The notes: generated by a model from the letters alone, not told the origin. A DNA stretch of 44,689 bases from Eggerthellaceae bacterium (GCA_009782605.1 WRIR01000019.1:1-44689); one strand, 5' to 3'; counted from the stretch's first letter, positions 15,976 through 24,202 are shown. Program-made: numbers and translations.

Positions 15976-16845
15976 TCACCCCTCGCTCCATGTCGTTTTG
16001 AGGCGACGGCGCACAAGGAACACCGCAAGCCACGCGAGCGCGGTCAGCCCTCCCACCAAGAAATACTCCCAATACTTCCGGAAGAAGCTGATGCGCCCGT
16101 CCACCTCCTGGTCCAGGAGGTCCGGGTCGTAGTCGATGCGGTGGCCCGTCACTAACAGGCGGTGGCTGTTCACCATATAGGGCTCGCAGGTTATCAGGGT
16201 GCAGAGGTCGCGGCCCTTCTGTATCTGCAAGAACTCCGCCTCGGTGGGCAGGATCACGATAATCGACTCGACTTCGTAGGCAAGGCTTGTGTCGAAGGCG
16301 TGCACGAAGAACAGGTCGCCCTTCTCAAGCAGGTCCAGGTCGCGGAAAAGCCGCGAGGTCGGAAGGCCGCGGTGCCCCACCAAGACGCTGTGGGTGTTCT
16401 CGCCCCCGACAGGCAGGGAACTGCGCTCCAGGTGCCCCACGCCATGGTTCAAGATCGCGTCGCTGCTGCCCTGGAACAAGGGCAGCTCCACGTCTATCTT
16501 GGGGATGGTCACATAGCCCAAGGCCTGCGCGCCCACGATATAAAGGTCGTCGTAGGCAACCTCGGACAGGGCCTGCTCTTCTTCGGTTATCGCGTCGGTC
16601 GCGTTTCCCTCAAGGCGTGCGATGAACTCGTTGTAGGCTGTTGCCTTTTCCAGCAGCTCGGCGACGTCGATGGCGTTTTGTGCCGCAAGCTCCTTCTTGT
16701 AGGCAGAGATGACCTGCGTCTGCGCCTGGTAGTTCATGTAGTTCGTAACCAGGGGGTAGAAGAAAGCAGCAGCCCCCGCCACAAAGACGAGGGCGTATAC
16801 ATACTTGCTTAACGCGAGGCGCTTGATTGTTGCTGCTAGCTTCAC
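15976..16845 (-). CDS. Class C-like sortase
   Basis: A 289-residue sortase, first of three in a row downstream of the pilin genes. Membrane segments lie at about 15-36 and 258-280. The catalytic residues are H158 (HSVLVGH), C220 (TLITC) and R229 (NSHRLLVTGHR). The region where class C enzymes carry a DPW/DPF lid reads EVAYDDLYIVGAQ here, so no canonical lid is seen. The start is a GTG at 16845 with a poor ribosome-binding site; no better start lies before the first membrane segment. Three sortases for two pilin/adhesin pairs suggests division of labour between subunit polymerisation and anchoring, but which does which cannot be read from sequence. Confidence 0.9.
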   Translation of the reverse strand: MKLAATIKRLALSKYVYALVFVAGAAAFFYPLVTNYMNYQAQTQVISAYKKELAAQNAIDVAELLEKATAYNEFIARLEGNATDAITEEEQALSEVAYDDLYIVGAQALGYVTIPKIDVELPLFQGSSDAILNHGVGHLERSSLPVGGENTHSVLVGHRGLPTSRLFRDLDLLEKGDLFFVHAFDTSLAYEVESIIVILPTEAEFLQIQKGRDLCTLITCEPYMVNSHRLLVTGHRIDYDPDLLDQEVDGRISFFRKYWEYFLVGGLTALAWLAVFLVRRRLKTTWSEG

Positions 16846-16970
16846 GGAAAAACTGCTCGTTTCAAACTTTGATGTGGAGTGGGTATGCTTTGTTACATTT
16901 TGACACGTTTGGGAGCACCTAGCTTAGTCAAAAGCGGAAAAACACCATCCCCCTCGTTGCACTGACTCAG

Positions 16971-17000
16971 GTGTCAATGGGGACGTATAACTTTGACACC
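16971..17000. repeat. Single unit of repeat family B
   Basis: GTGTCAATGGGGACGTATAA...TTTGACACC, identical to the left unit at 11961-11990. No inverted partner follows; a family C element begins 6 bases later. Confidence 0.9.
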
Positions 17001-17005
17001 CCTTG

Positions 17006-17099
17006 GTTGACAGGGGGACGGGGCGTTTGTCACATTTTGATACGTTCGGGGACAAGTTTGTCTATCGAACTGTGACAAACGCCCCGTCCCCCTGTCAAC
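17006..17099. repeat. REPIN-like paired palindrome (family C), intergenic copy
   Basis: GTTGACAGGGGGACGGGGCG...GTCACA, a spacer containing TTTTGATACGTTCGGGGACA, then the inverted unit ending CCCCCTGTCAAC. It is the intergenic twin of the element inside rluB; the central sequence (TTTGATACG, ACAAGT, GTCTA) also matches. Confidence 0.9.
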
Positions 17100-17101
17100 C
17101 C

Positions 17102-17130
17102 CTGCCCCTTCCCGTAGAGGGAAGGGGCAG
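17102..17130 (-). terminator. Hairpin downstream of pilin copy 1
   Basis: CTGCCCCTTCCC (17102-17113) and GGGAAGGGGCAG (17119-17130) form a perfect 12-bp stem with a 5-base loop, 18 bases past the pilin stop. There is no U-tract, so partial read-through into the sortase genes is plausible. The same hairpin follows pilin copy 2 at 24134-24164. Confidence 0.6.
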
Positions 17131-17147
17131 TCTGGCCTTGTACGATT

Positions 17148-18989
17148 CTAGCTTATTGCGCTCGCAGTTTCCTTCTTCTTGCGGAAGAAGAGGACTACGC
17201 CGAGGGCCATGAGCGCACCGCCGACGAGCGTGAACAGCAAGGTGCCCATGCCGCCGGTCATCGGAGGCGCCCAACCCTGGTTGTTCAGGATCTTCACGGC
17301 ATCACTCGCGTTGGCACCGTAGCTGGTCTTGGTGATCTCGAAGGGTGCCGGGTCGCGCATCAGGTTGTAGGGGCGGCCGTTCGAATCCAGCGGGGCCTTG
17401 ATCTCTACCAGGTAGTAAGTCCCGCCGGCAAGGCCCTTGATCTCGAAGGCACCGTTGGCGTTTGACACCATGACGATGTCTTGGCCTGTGGCGGGCGTCA
17501 CGAAGCTGCCCGTAGAATTGGCCGCAATAAGCTCGGCATTCCACTTGATGAAGTCGGTCCCTGCCGCGTTCGTGGCGATCTTGAACTCGGCGCCCGGAAG
17601 CGTCATGTTCTGGTTCTGGCCGTCCACCTTGAGGAACTTGATGCCGCCGGTCCACACCGCGGGCGGCAGGTCCGGAACCGTGGTCCCCTCGCCGCCGTGG
17701 CCGTTGTTGAACTCAAGGCTCACGTTGTTCTTGGCAAGCTGGCCCATGTCCGCCGTAGCGTTGATGACGGTGTCATAGGTGATGGTGAGGGTCTGTCCCT
17801 CGTAGGCTTTCAGGGCGCTCGGGACGAAGTTGACGGTAAGGGTCTGGCCGGAAATGCTCGTAGAATAGGCAGCCGGGGATGTAAGGGTGGTCGCCCCCGC
17901 CTTGACAACGACGTTGCCGTTGCCCACCCAGGAAAGCTGGCTGTCCAGGGTGTCCACTATCCGGTAATACTCGTAGTCGCCAATCTCGCTCGGAACCGGG
18001 ATGGTCACTTCCCAGGTTATCGGGTCGCCTATCTGATAGGTTGCCTCGTCCGTGCCGTCGACGGTCTTCTCGGGCTTGGGCTCTTCTTCCAGGGTCAGGA
18101 ATATCTTGTCGTTTATGTCGCCGTCACCGGGCTCGAAGCCGGCCTTGGGGTTGTTCGGTTCCCCATCGGGGCCGTAGTCGGGGAAGGTGATCTGGCCGTT
18201 GTCAACCTCGAAGTAGATGGGGCGGTCGTCAACGAGGTAGCCGTCGGGAGCCTTGGTGTTGACCAGCTTGTACTTGCCCGACTCCAGGTCCTCCAGGGTT
18301 ATGGTGCCGTTGGGCAGCGTAAAGGGATCGACATACTCCCATTCCCCGGTGTCCTCGTTCCACTTGTAGAGGTCCATCTCCGAGGGGCCTATCGGGTCGC
18401 CGTCGGAATTGCGGGTCTCGACATCGAGCCCCGGGGTGGCGATCACGTTTTTGGGGTACACGTGCATCGCGTTGGCGCCGGTGCCGTAATAAGCGGTGCC
18501 GTCAGGCTTCATGGCGGGAAGCTCAAGCAGGAAGGGCACGCCGACGTAGTCAGAGATTTCGATGGCGGGATTGGATACTTCCGCAAAGAAGTACTTGCCT
18601 TCCGCCATGTTGTTCAGCCTCACCGTGCCGTCAGCACCAGTTGCGGCAGTCGTCTGGGGGTTCGACAAGACGCTGGGGTTCGCCGCAGCATAGGCCTCGG
18701 CGGCCGCAAGGTCCCGCAGCCCGGCAAGCTGCGACTTCTGGGCGTCGGTCACATCGTCTGCAACCACCCAATACTTGAACTGGACCCCTGCCAGGGGGGT
18801 GCCCGGCGGGGTGGCCAGCTCGCTCCCGTCATGGTCGACGGCAGCCGTTCCCTGCTGTACCGCCATCTTGTGGATGACCACATCCGTTGCGATGGGGTCG
18901 GCAGCAAACGCCATCTGGGGCAGGAGGCCCGCAAGCAACGCTAGCGAGAACACCGCCACAAGCAGCTTTCTCTTCTGATTTTTCCGCAT
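17148..18989 (-). CDS. SpaA-type major pilin, copy 1
   Basis: A 613-residue secreted pilus backbone subunit. A Sec signal peptide (1-30, cleavage near AFA-AD) leads to the N-terminal pilin domain with the pilin motif VYPKN (177-181), whose lysine is expected to form the inter-subunit isopeptide bond. SpaA/CnaB-like modules follow, one with KYKLVNTKAPDGY near 230-260, then a fimbrial isopeptide D2-type domain beginning PEKTVDGTDEATYQIGD (about 320). A last CnaB domain carries the E-box YYLVEIKAP. The sorting signal is PPMTG (575-579), not LPxTG, then a membrane segment and RKKK. The ATG at 18989 has AAGGAG 7 bases upstream; an in-frame ATG 11 codons earlier lies before that ribosome-binding site. 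It is very similar to the pilin at 24203-26041. Confidence 0.93.
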   Translation of the reverse strand: MRKNQKRKLLVAVFSLALLAGLLPQMAFAADPIATDVVIHKMAVQQGTAAVDHDGSELATPPGTPLAGVQFKYWVVADDVTDAQKSQLAGLRDLAAAEAYAAANPSVLSNPQTTAATGADGTVRLNNMAEGKYFFAEVSNPAIEISDYVGVPFLLELPAMKPDGTAYYGTGANAMHVYPKNVIATPGLDVETRNSDGDPIGPSEMDLYKWNEDTGEWEYVDPFTLPNGTITLEDLESGKYKLVNTKAPDGYLVDDRPIYFEVDNGQITFPDYGPDGEPNNPKAGFEPGDGDINDKIFLTLEEEPKPEKTVDGTDEATYQIGDPITWEVTIPVPSEIGDYEYYRIVDTLDSQLSWVGNGNVVVKAGATTLTSPAAYSTSISGQTLTVNFVPSALKAYEGQTLTITYDTVINATADMGQLAKNNVSLEFNNGHGGEGTTVPDLPPAVWTGGIKFLKVDGQNQNMTLPGAEFKIATNAAGTDFIKWNAELIAANSTGSFVTPATGQDIVMVSNANGAFEIKGLAGGTYYLVEIKAPLDSNGRPYNLMRDPAPFEITKTSYGANASDAVKILNNQGWAPPMTGGMGTLLFTLVGGALMALGVVLFFRKKKETASAIS

Positions 18990-19066
18990 TTCCCTACTCC
19001 TTTGCACCTCTGGTTTTTCCATTACGCACTCTCTTTCTTCTTACCCTGATCTTGCCCTGTTTCTTT

Positions 19067-22000
19067 CTACCCTGTTTTTCCTTTTCTCCGCATGAACCCA
19101 TTAAAAGCAGCCATAAAGGCAATCGCCGCGGAGATAGACAGGAGCAAAAGGACCCCCGTCCCGCCTGCCATAGGCAGCTCCGCAGCGGGCTTGTTCGTGA
19201 TATTGAATGCAGCAGCATAGGTGTCTTCATCGTCGCCGTCAAGCGGCACATCCATAAGGGGAAGGTCCCCCAGCGTCGCCGTGATGCTGCCGTCGGGGTC
19301 GATGACCACGACAACGGGCATGGTGAGCAGGTTGAACCCGGCAGGTGCCTTCGTCTCGGTCAGGTGGTAGGTGCCCGGCCCCTGCTTCGGCATGACGACG
19401 CGGCCGTCGTCGTCGCTTGAGAGCACGACCGAGTCCCACTCCACGCCGGCCTCGTCGTAGACCTTCCCGCCCGTCTCGGCGTTCGTCAAGGTGAACTCCG
19501 CGTAGTCGTGCGTGATGACCGGGTGGTCGGGGTCGTCGGCATCGACCTTGTAGAACAGGACGGGCCGCAGGTCAAGGGTGTTCGTCACCTCGATACCGCT
19601 GAAATCCTCCACCTCGATATCGCCCGATATGACGAGTTTGGGGTACTCCGTCTTGCTCGTGTAGGGCGGGACGGGGATGTCGAGCTCAAGCAGGCGGTAG
19701 GTGTATATGTAGGATTTCAGGTACCCGGGGAACTCGAAGCCCCAGGTGTCGTCATCCAAGACCGTCGGAGGTATGGTGATGCTCGTGATCTCTTTGATGA
19801 AGTCCCCCATCTCGCCTGTCTCGGGGTCGCGGTGGAACTGCTGCAGGACCAGGGTAATCTCGTTGGGCCTGGTGTTGAACTTGTTGCTGTCGTCGTCCCA
19901 GATCTTGACGCCCGAGGGCGCTTCGGTCCACCGGCGGGGCTCGTAGTAGAAGGTGTGGGTGTAGCCCGCATACTCGCCGTCGTCCAGGTAAAGGTCTTTA
20001 CTCTTCGGCTGCTCGATGAGCGCGCGGCTCAGCCATTCCTCGGGGATGTATTCCATCCACTTCCAGAAGATGAAGGGGTCCTCGTCCCCGGGAGCCACCG
20101 CGGGGTAGCCGAACAATTCGTAGCTCAGTATCTCGACGCTGTCATAGCCGAAGGTGGGGTCTTCGATGACCTCCCCATTGGCGTCAAGGGGCAGGCCGTA
20201 GAAATCCTTGTCCCGGTCATAGTCGTAGAGGTCGAGCCGGTCGTCGTTCGTCTTGGACACGGAGTCGTCGGTGCGCACGTAGATTTCCGTCACAACGCCG
20301 TTGGGGTCGACGCCCTCGCCCCGATGGGCCACGTTCGCCGGCGTGTAGACCGTGTCGATGATGGTGTCGTAGAACAGCGCGTCCCTATTGACATAATCGT
20401 GAGTGATGCCGCCATCGGCGGAGACATAGCGCTCGTTGTCGCCGTAAACGATCAGGCGTCCATTGCGGGGAACGTCGATGATGATAGTCTCTTCGCGTTT
20501 TGTGCTGCCCGACTGTAGGGGTTCACTCAAAAGCTCGCCCTTATAGACATCGTCCATGGCATCGTAGAGCTCCATGAACTCCTCAACGGAAAAGGTGTCG
20601 ATATCCCGATAAAAATTGGGGTCGTCCTCGTCGTAGGGAATGACGATCCACAGAAGCTGTGAAAGGTCGGAATACACATGCGATTCCAGCGCATCGTTGT
20701 AGGTCGAGCGGGGCATGTGTACGGTAACTTCCAGGGGGTGCTCAACCGACTCGCCCGGCTCGGTGTAGACCTTCTTCGTGTCCCCACCCGTAAGCGCAAT
20801 ACGGTCAATCGTCGGAGCGCCGCGCATGTACATGACCTCGTAGGTATAACGGTCGTACAGGCCGTCGGTCGCCCCCCTCGGTTGGCTGTAGGAATCATAC
20901 ATGGGCTCGTAGTCCCAACCCCAGGCAACCGATCCCGAACCGTCGTTGCCCCACTTAAAGATATTGCCGTCTGCATCTAAGAACGCATAAGCTGACAGAC
21001 TGCAGTCAAATACCGAGATATAAGGCGTTGGCATGAAGGCAAGCCGTATCCATACCCAATCATCGGGATCGATGGCAGGAATGCCACGCGTTGCTGGGCT
21101 GAGTATGTTGTTGTTCGCGCCCGTTCCGTTTTGCGTACCATTGCCATCGGAGTAGTAGTAGTAGCCAATAGTCAAACCTGAAACACCGTTCATGGTGGTA
21201 GCGGTCGCCATTCTGAGGTAATTCCCATCCTCGTCCATGACAATGCCGTTTTCATTTTTGAGCATATATTTTTCATCGTAAATGGTTGGATGTGAAGGAT
21301 TGAAGCCATAGCTATAGTAGCCCATCACGTCTCTTTGTCCAGCTTGACTGGGATGGAAGGAATTCTCAGAAGTTACCAGAACGCCATCAGGCGCTTCGTA
21401 GCCTTCTAGATACTTCGGGTACTTGTTGTAGGCAAAGGTAGCACTTACCTGGGTATCGCCGTCACCAATGTAGGCAGGCACCTGTTTTGCGGCTGTGGAG
21501 GGTATCACTTGCGTATTGCCGGTGGCGCCTATATAGGGGCCGTCCGTGCCAAAGCCAAAGTAATAGCCAGTTCCCCAACCCCAAGGCCTGCCGTGCTGAT
21601 CGATAAAGTAGCACACCCGCTCACTTGCTTCTACCTTTTGTGCAAGGGGGGTATAGCCCCAGTTTGCGACTTCGTCAGGATCAAGAATGATCTTGGTGGG
21701 AGTCTGCTTGACTCGCACTGCATCAGCCCCACCAGCGTCACCATAGGTTCTGCCCCACTCCCAAGCATCCCCATTCACATCACAGGCGCAAACGCGGTCG
21801 GAAGTAGCTGCGAGACTATAGCCTACTGACACATCGACAACAGGGCCCATGCCCGACAGCGATCTGTCCATCTTGGTAAAGGTCGTCTGTGCGCCTCCCG
21901 GACCGTTGCCCTGTTGACCATCGTTGTCCGCACCCGAGCCCCACAGATCCCCCTGGTCATCAAGGATGAAGGCACAGGTCCTACCAGCAGAAATCTTCAC

Positions 22001-23113
22001 GATATTTCTTTCTGCCAGTTCGGCAGGAAGCGGGATAAGGACGGGACGGGTTTGCGTAGTAGAGTTTCCTATACCTAAAAGACCACCGCCATTGTTTCCC
22101 CAGCCGTAAAGTTCCCCCGTTTTTGTCAAGGCGAAAACCGATGCCTGACCAAGATATGAAGTGCTCACAAAGATGTGCTCGACATTTTCAAGCCCCGGCA
22201 CAGGTGCCGGTGTCCGATTCGCAGGCGTACTGGAGTCGTTGCCCATGGCACCGTTGGCACCGTGACCCCACGCATACACGCGGCCATCACTTCCGAGGGC
22301 ATAGCGGGTTTCATAGCTAGAGCCGATCTCTTTTATGAAGATGCCATTGCGGGCAAAATACGGAACGCGCTTCATTCCGCCATAATAGCCTGTGTCGGGA
22401 ACGGTACCCTCTGCAGCTAATTCGCCATACAGGTTGTAGCCCCACACCCAAACATGCCCTGAGCTGTCAAGCGCCATACCGCCCATCTGGCCGTTGGAGA
22501 TGTCTACAAACTTCACCAGGGAAATCTGCCCGTATTGGGGGGCATCGTTGGGGTCTCCGGCGAGAGGCATTATCCCGATATCCAGGGGCGCTATGCCGAC
22601 GAGCGACTGGGGTGCGTTGTTGGCTTCGTCAATTCCGGCGAGGCCTTCTGCGGCAGGGTCGATGCCTGGGGTTTCCGCAGCGCTTTGTGTGCCCTCCGCT
22701 TCCTGGGCGGGCGCGTCGGGGCCTGGCTGCGCGGATTCGGGGGCATCCCCTTCGAGCGTGGCCCACTCCACCATGTCCGCACTGGGTGAGACGGGGGTGA
22801 CGAGGTTTCCGGGCTCGCTTTCGTCGGCCTGTGCGAAATAGGGCACGGTCACGATAAGCATGGCGGCAAGCAGGCAGGCAAGGAGCGCCTGCCTCAAGAA
22901 AATCGGCCGCACGCTGTGCAGAGTGGCGGCCGGAAGCACGCGGCGGGGGCCGCCCGGCTGCGCCATGCTGTGCGGGCGCGCCGTGTGCGCGGCGACCGCA
23001 GCGGCTGCAGCATCGGAGGGCGTGCGTGACGTGTGGCTGAGAGTGTGAGGCTTTGCTTTGCGCGCAGTATCGGGAAGCGCGCGCCCGAAGTTGTTCGGCT
23101 TTGCTTTGTGCAT
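19067..23113 (-). CDS. RCC1-propeller pilus adhesin, copy 1
   Basis: A 1348-residue wall-anchored surface protein. The signal peptide is internal (about 69-97, FLRQALLACLLAAML... then FAQADE) after a basic 68-residue leader. Six RCC1-type blades lie at about 205-520, each with a DxxGxxWxWG-like core (SSGHVWVWG, SDGRVYAWG, KTGELYGWG, DQGDLWGSG, VNGDAWEWG, QHGRPWGWG), and a further blade near 709-722. A mixed region to about 1060 is followed by a CnaB-like domain (1065-1178) and a SpaA domain (1185-1308) with E-box YHLTETKAP. The sorting signal is LPMAG (1313-1317), then a membrane segment and RRKGK. AAAGGGG precedes the ATG. It is first of a pair with the pilin downstream (77-base gap). Ligand unknown; an adhesive tip or ancillary pilin role is inferred. 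Confidence 0.9.
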   Translation of the reverse strand: MHKAKPNNFGRALPDTARKAKPHTLSHTSRTPSDAAAAAVAAHTARPHSMAQPGGPRRVLPAATLHSVRPIFLRQALLACLLAAMLIVTVPYFAQADESEPGNLVTPVSPSADMVEWATLEGDAPESAQPGPDAPAQEAEGTQSAAETPGIDPAAEGLAGIDEANNAPQSLVGIAPLDIGIMPLAGDPNDAPQYGQISLVKFVDISNGQMGGMALDSSGHVWVWGYNLYGELAAEGTVPDTGYYGGMKRVPYFARNGIFIKEIGSSYETRYALGSDGRVYAWGHGANGAMGNDSSTPANRTPAPVPGLENVEHIFVSTSYLGQASVFALTKTGELYGWGNNGGGLLGIGNSTTQTRPVLIPLPAELAERNIVKISAGRTCAFILDDQGDLWGSGADNDGQQGNGPGGAQTTFTKMDRSLSGMGPVVDVSVGYSLAATSDRVCACDVNGDAWEWGRTYGDAGGADAVRVKQTPTKIILDPDEVANWGYTPLAQKVEASERVCYFIDQHGRPWGWGTGYYFGFGTDGPYIGATGNTQVIPSTAAKQVPAYIGDGDTQVSATFAYNKYPKYLEGYEAPDGVLVTSENSFHPSQAGQRDVMGYYSYGFNPSHPTIYDEKYMLKNENGIVMDEDGNYLRMATATTMNGVSGLTIGYYYYSDGNGTQNGTGANNNILSPATRGIPAIDPDDWVWIRLAFMPTPYISVFDCSLSAYAFLDADGNIFKWGNDGSGSVAWGWDYEPMYDSYSQPRGATDGLYDRYTYEVMYMRGAPTIDRIALTGGDTKKVYTEPGESVEHPLEVTVHMPRSTYNDALESHVYSDLSQLLWIVIPYDEDDPNFYRDIDTFSVEEFMELYDAMDDVYKGELLSEPLQSGSTKREETIIIDVPRNGRLIVYGDNERYVSADGGITHDYVNRDALFYDTIIDTVYTPANVAHRGEGVDPNGVVTEIYVRTDDSVSKTNDDRLDLYDYDRDKDFYGLPLDANGEVIEDPTFGYDSVEILSYELFGYPAVAPGDEDPFIFWKWMEYIPEEWLSRALIEQPKSKDLYLDDGEYAGYTHTFYYEPRRWTEAPSGVKIWDDDSNKFNTRPNEITLVLQQFHRDPETGEMGDFIKEITSITIPPTVLDDDTWGFEFPGYLKSYIYTYRLLELDIPVPPYTSKTEYPKLVISGDIEVEDFSGIEVTNTLDLRPVLFYKVDADDPDHPVITHDYAEFTLTNAETGGKVYDEAGVEWDSVVLSSDDDGRVVMPKQGPGTYHLTETKAPAGFNLLTMPVVVVIDPDGSITATLGDLPLMDVPLDGDDEDTYAAAFNITNKPAAELPMAGGTGVLLLLSISAAIAFMAAFNGFMRRKGKTG

Positions 23114-23237
23114 AATGATATGTCCCCTTTACCTCTAGCCGGGACGGCTTCAGTGCACCACCGCGAGCGTCATCACGACGCAGCGCGTTGCCTTGAATCC
23201 GAACCGGAGATTACCCAAACCAACTACCTTGTTTCAC

Positions 23238-23266
23238 ATCTTACATCCACCCCGCCCCCTGTGCAA
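23238..23266 (-). promoter_or_regulatory. Promoter of pilus operon copy 1
   Basis: On the minus strand TTGCAC (23266-23261) and TAAGAT (23243-23238), spacer exactly 17, about 120 bases upstream of the adhesin ATG. The leader between them resembles that of copy 2 (shared GAATCCG...ACCG.AGATT block). Confidence 0.65.
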
Positions 23267-23427
23267 CAAAAAACTTCCCCCATCGGCCAAAAACCTCGAT
23301 AAACCCGCTGGTAGGCGGCTCGCGGCAGGCGGGCGGTCGGCGGACGACCTGGCCGGCGGCCACAACCCGCGGGCGGCAACCCACCAACCACGGGGTTACC
23401 CGCCGCCAACCCGCGGGTATAACCCTC

Positions 23428-23520
23428 GTGTGACAAGGGGCCGTATAACCTGTCACACGCGATATGCCACGCGCAATCTGCGGAGTCGCGTGTGACAGGT
23501 TATACGGCCCCTTGTCACAC
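23428..23520. repeat. REPIN-like paired palindrome (family A), left flank of the type I toxin-antitoxin region
   Basis: GTGTGACAAGGGGCCGTATA...CTGTCACAC, spacer GCGATATGCC...GGAGTCGC, then the inverted unit ending CTTGTCACAC. It differs from the copy at 24037-24129 at only two spacer bases and has the same orientation. Confidence 0.9.
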
Positions 23521-23547
23521 GGCCCCTTGTCACGGCCCAGAAGCGGA

Positions 23548-23575
23548 AGGATTGCGGGTCAGGCCCGCAATGACG
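23548..23575. repeat. ATTGCGGGTC palindromic repeat
   Basis: AGGATTGCGGGTCAGGCCCG...CAATGACG, the same family as the copies at 2185-2306 and 2754-2872. Confidence 0.85.
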
Positions 23576-23593
23576 AATATTCGGTAATTTCCC

Positions 23594-23622
23594 TTGTGCG
23601 GGTACCCGGCATGACCTATAAT
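23594..23622 (+). promoter_or_regulatory. Consensus promoter for a putative antitoxin RNA
   Basis: TTGTGC (23594-23599) and a perfect TATAAT (23617-23622), spacer 17. No plus-strand coding gene follows; the transcript would run into the 3' end of the minus-strand mini-gene at 23694-23798. Confidence 0.75.
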
Positions 23623-23629
23623 GCAAAGC

Positions 23630-23663
23630 GAGCCGCACGGAGGAGTCACACTCCGCACGGCTC
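23630..23663 (-). terminator. Hairpin ending the putative toxin mRNA
   Basis: The arms 23630-23642 and 23651-23663 pair over 13 positions in minus-strand RNA, including two G-U wobbles. In plus-strand RNA the same positions give two A-C mismatches. So the structure is favoured in the toxin-sense transcript; it is followed by GCUUUGCAUU. Confidence 0.6.
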
Positions 23664-23693
23664 TCGGATCGCCCAGGCGGTTCGGGATTTACT

Positions 23694-23798
23694 TTATTCC
23701 CCTTCCTTATCGGGAGGGGTCCTTTCTATTAAGTCGATAATAAACATTACGACCTGCAGGATAAATCCTGCGAGAGAAAGTAAAAAGTCAATCCTCAT
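23694..23798 (-). CDS. Putative type I toxin: 34-residue membrane peptide
   Basis: ATG at 23798 to TAA at 23694. The product starts MRIDFLL, has one hydrophobic helix from about residue 5 to 24 (through SLAGFILQVVMFIIDLI) and ends with a charged tail, ERTPPDKEGE. This is the build of Fst/TxpA/holin-like type I toxins, which depolarise or damage the membrane, but I recognise no specific family. A near-perfect GGAGGTGA (23811-23804) sits 5 bases before the ATG, very strong for so small a frame. The upstream hairpin (23810-23845) would mask it, and a convergent promoter and terminator define an antisense RNA over the 3' end. Alternatives are a small regulatory membrane protein or a leader peptide; no downstream gene on this strand is close (the next is copy 1 adhesin, about 580 bases on, with its own promoter). 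Confidence 0.65.
   Translation of the reverse strand: MRIDFLLSLAGFILQVVMFIIDLIERTPPDKEGE
23699..23730 (+). terminator. Rho-independent terminator of the antisense RNA
   Basis: CCCCTTCC (23699-23706), loop TTATC, GGGAGGGG (23712-23719), an 8-bp stem with one G-U pair, followed by T-rich TCCTTTCTATT. The stem lies over the last codons of the minus-strand mini-gene. Confidence 0.7.
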
Positions 23799-23809
23799 AG
23801 GAATCACCT

Positions 23810-23892
23810 CCCCTCGTGATTTTTAGTCACATGGTTGTCGAGGGGGTCCGATCCCTACTTCGCACGGGCTTTCCGTAGGTATTATTCTAACA
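23810..23892 (-). promoter_or_regulatory. Promoter and ribosome-site-masking leader of the putative toxin
   Basis: On the minus strand TGTTAGAAT (23892-23884) is an extended -10 box. It gives a leader of roughly 78 nt. In that leader CCCCTCG (23845-23839) pairs perfectly with CGAGGGG (23816-23810), which overlaps the start of the GGGGAGGTGA ribosome site. GTGA/TCAC (23830-23827 with 23820-23817) extends the stem-loop inside. Masked ribosome sites are typical of type I toxin mRNAs. Confidence 0.55.
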
Positions 23893-24036
23893 GCCGGAGT
23901 TTACAGATCGTACACAGGATGTATGCAGAACCCTCGCGTGAACCTGGCGCCGTTCTAGCGCCTTCCCAACAAGAATCCAACGGAAAAGCTACAGGAACCT
24001 AACAGGTATCTCACCAGGATTTCATCAGAAGCTCAC

Positions 24037-24129
24037 GTGTGACAAGGGGCCGTATAACCTGTCACACGCGACATGCCACGCGCAACCTGCGGAGTCGCGT
24101 GTGACAGGTTATACGGCCCCTTGTCACAC
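24037..24129. repeat. REPIN-like paired palindrome (family A), right flank of the type I toxin-antitoxin region
   Basis: Nearly identical to 23428-23520, same orientation. Flanking GCTCAC (24031-24036) and GTGAGC (24130-24135) extend the outer stem by six base pairs. Confidence 0.9.
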
Positions 24130-24133
24130 GTGA

Positions 24134-24164
24134 GCTGCCCCTTCCCGTAGCGGGAAGGGGCAGC
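24134..24164 (-). terminator. Hairpin downstream of pilin copy 2
   Basis: GCTGCCCCTTCCCG (24134-24147), loop TAG, CGGGAAGGGGCAGC (24151-24164): a perfect 14-bp stem 38 bases beyond the pilin stop. It is homologous to 17102-17130. Confidence 0.7.
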
Positions 24165-24202
24165 TTGTCCTTGTGCTATTCTTGTTGGCGGTGCCTTGGG
24201 CT

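Larger units (their letters stand above)
23629..23730 (+). ncRNA. Putative antisense antitoxin RNA (type I)
   Basis: Predicted from the promoter at 23594-23622 and the intrinsic terminator at 23699-23730, giving about 100 nt. It is complementary to the 3' UTR and last dozen codons of the minus-strand mini-gene (23694-23798). This 3'-overlap geometry is that of TxpA/RatA and BsrG/SR4 in Bacillus. The coordinates are inferred, not measured. Confidence 0.6.

Noticed and set aside
17481-18944. Long plus-strand frames opposite both pilin genes (also 24173-25813)
   Set aside because: Both are mirror images of the same conserved pilin coding sequence; their products have no signal, start site or domain of their own.
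23640-23798. Mini-gene as a transcription-attenuation leader peptide
   Set aside because: It has no run of regulatory codons and no biosynthetic gene behind it, and a convergent promoter plus terminator fits a type I module better.
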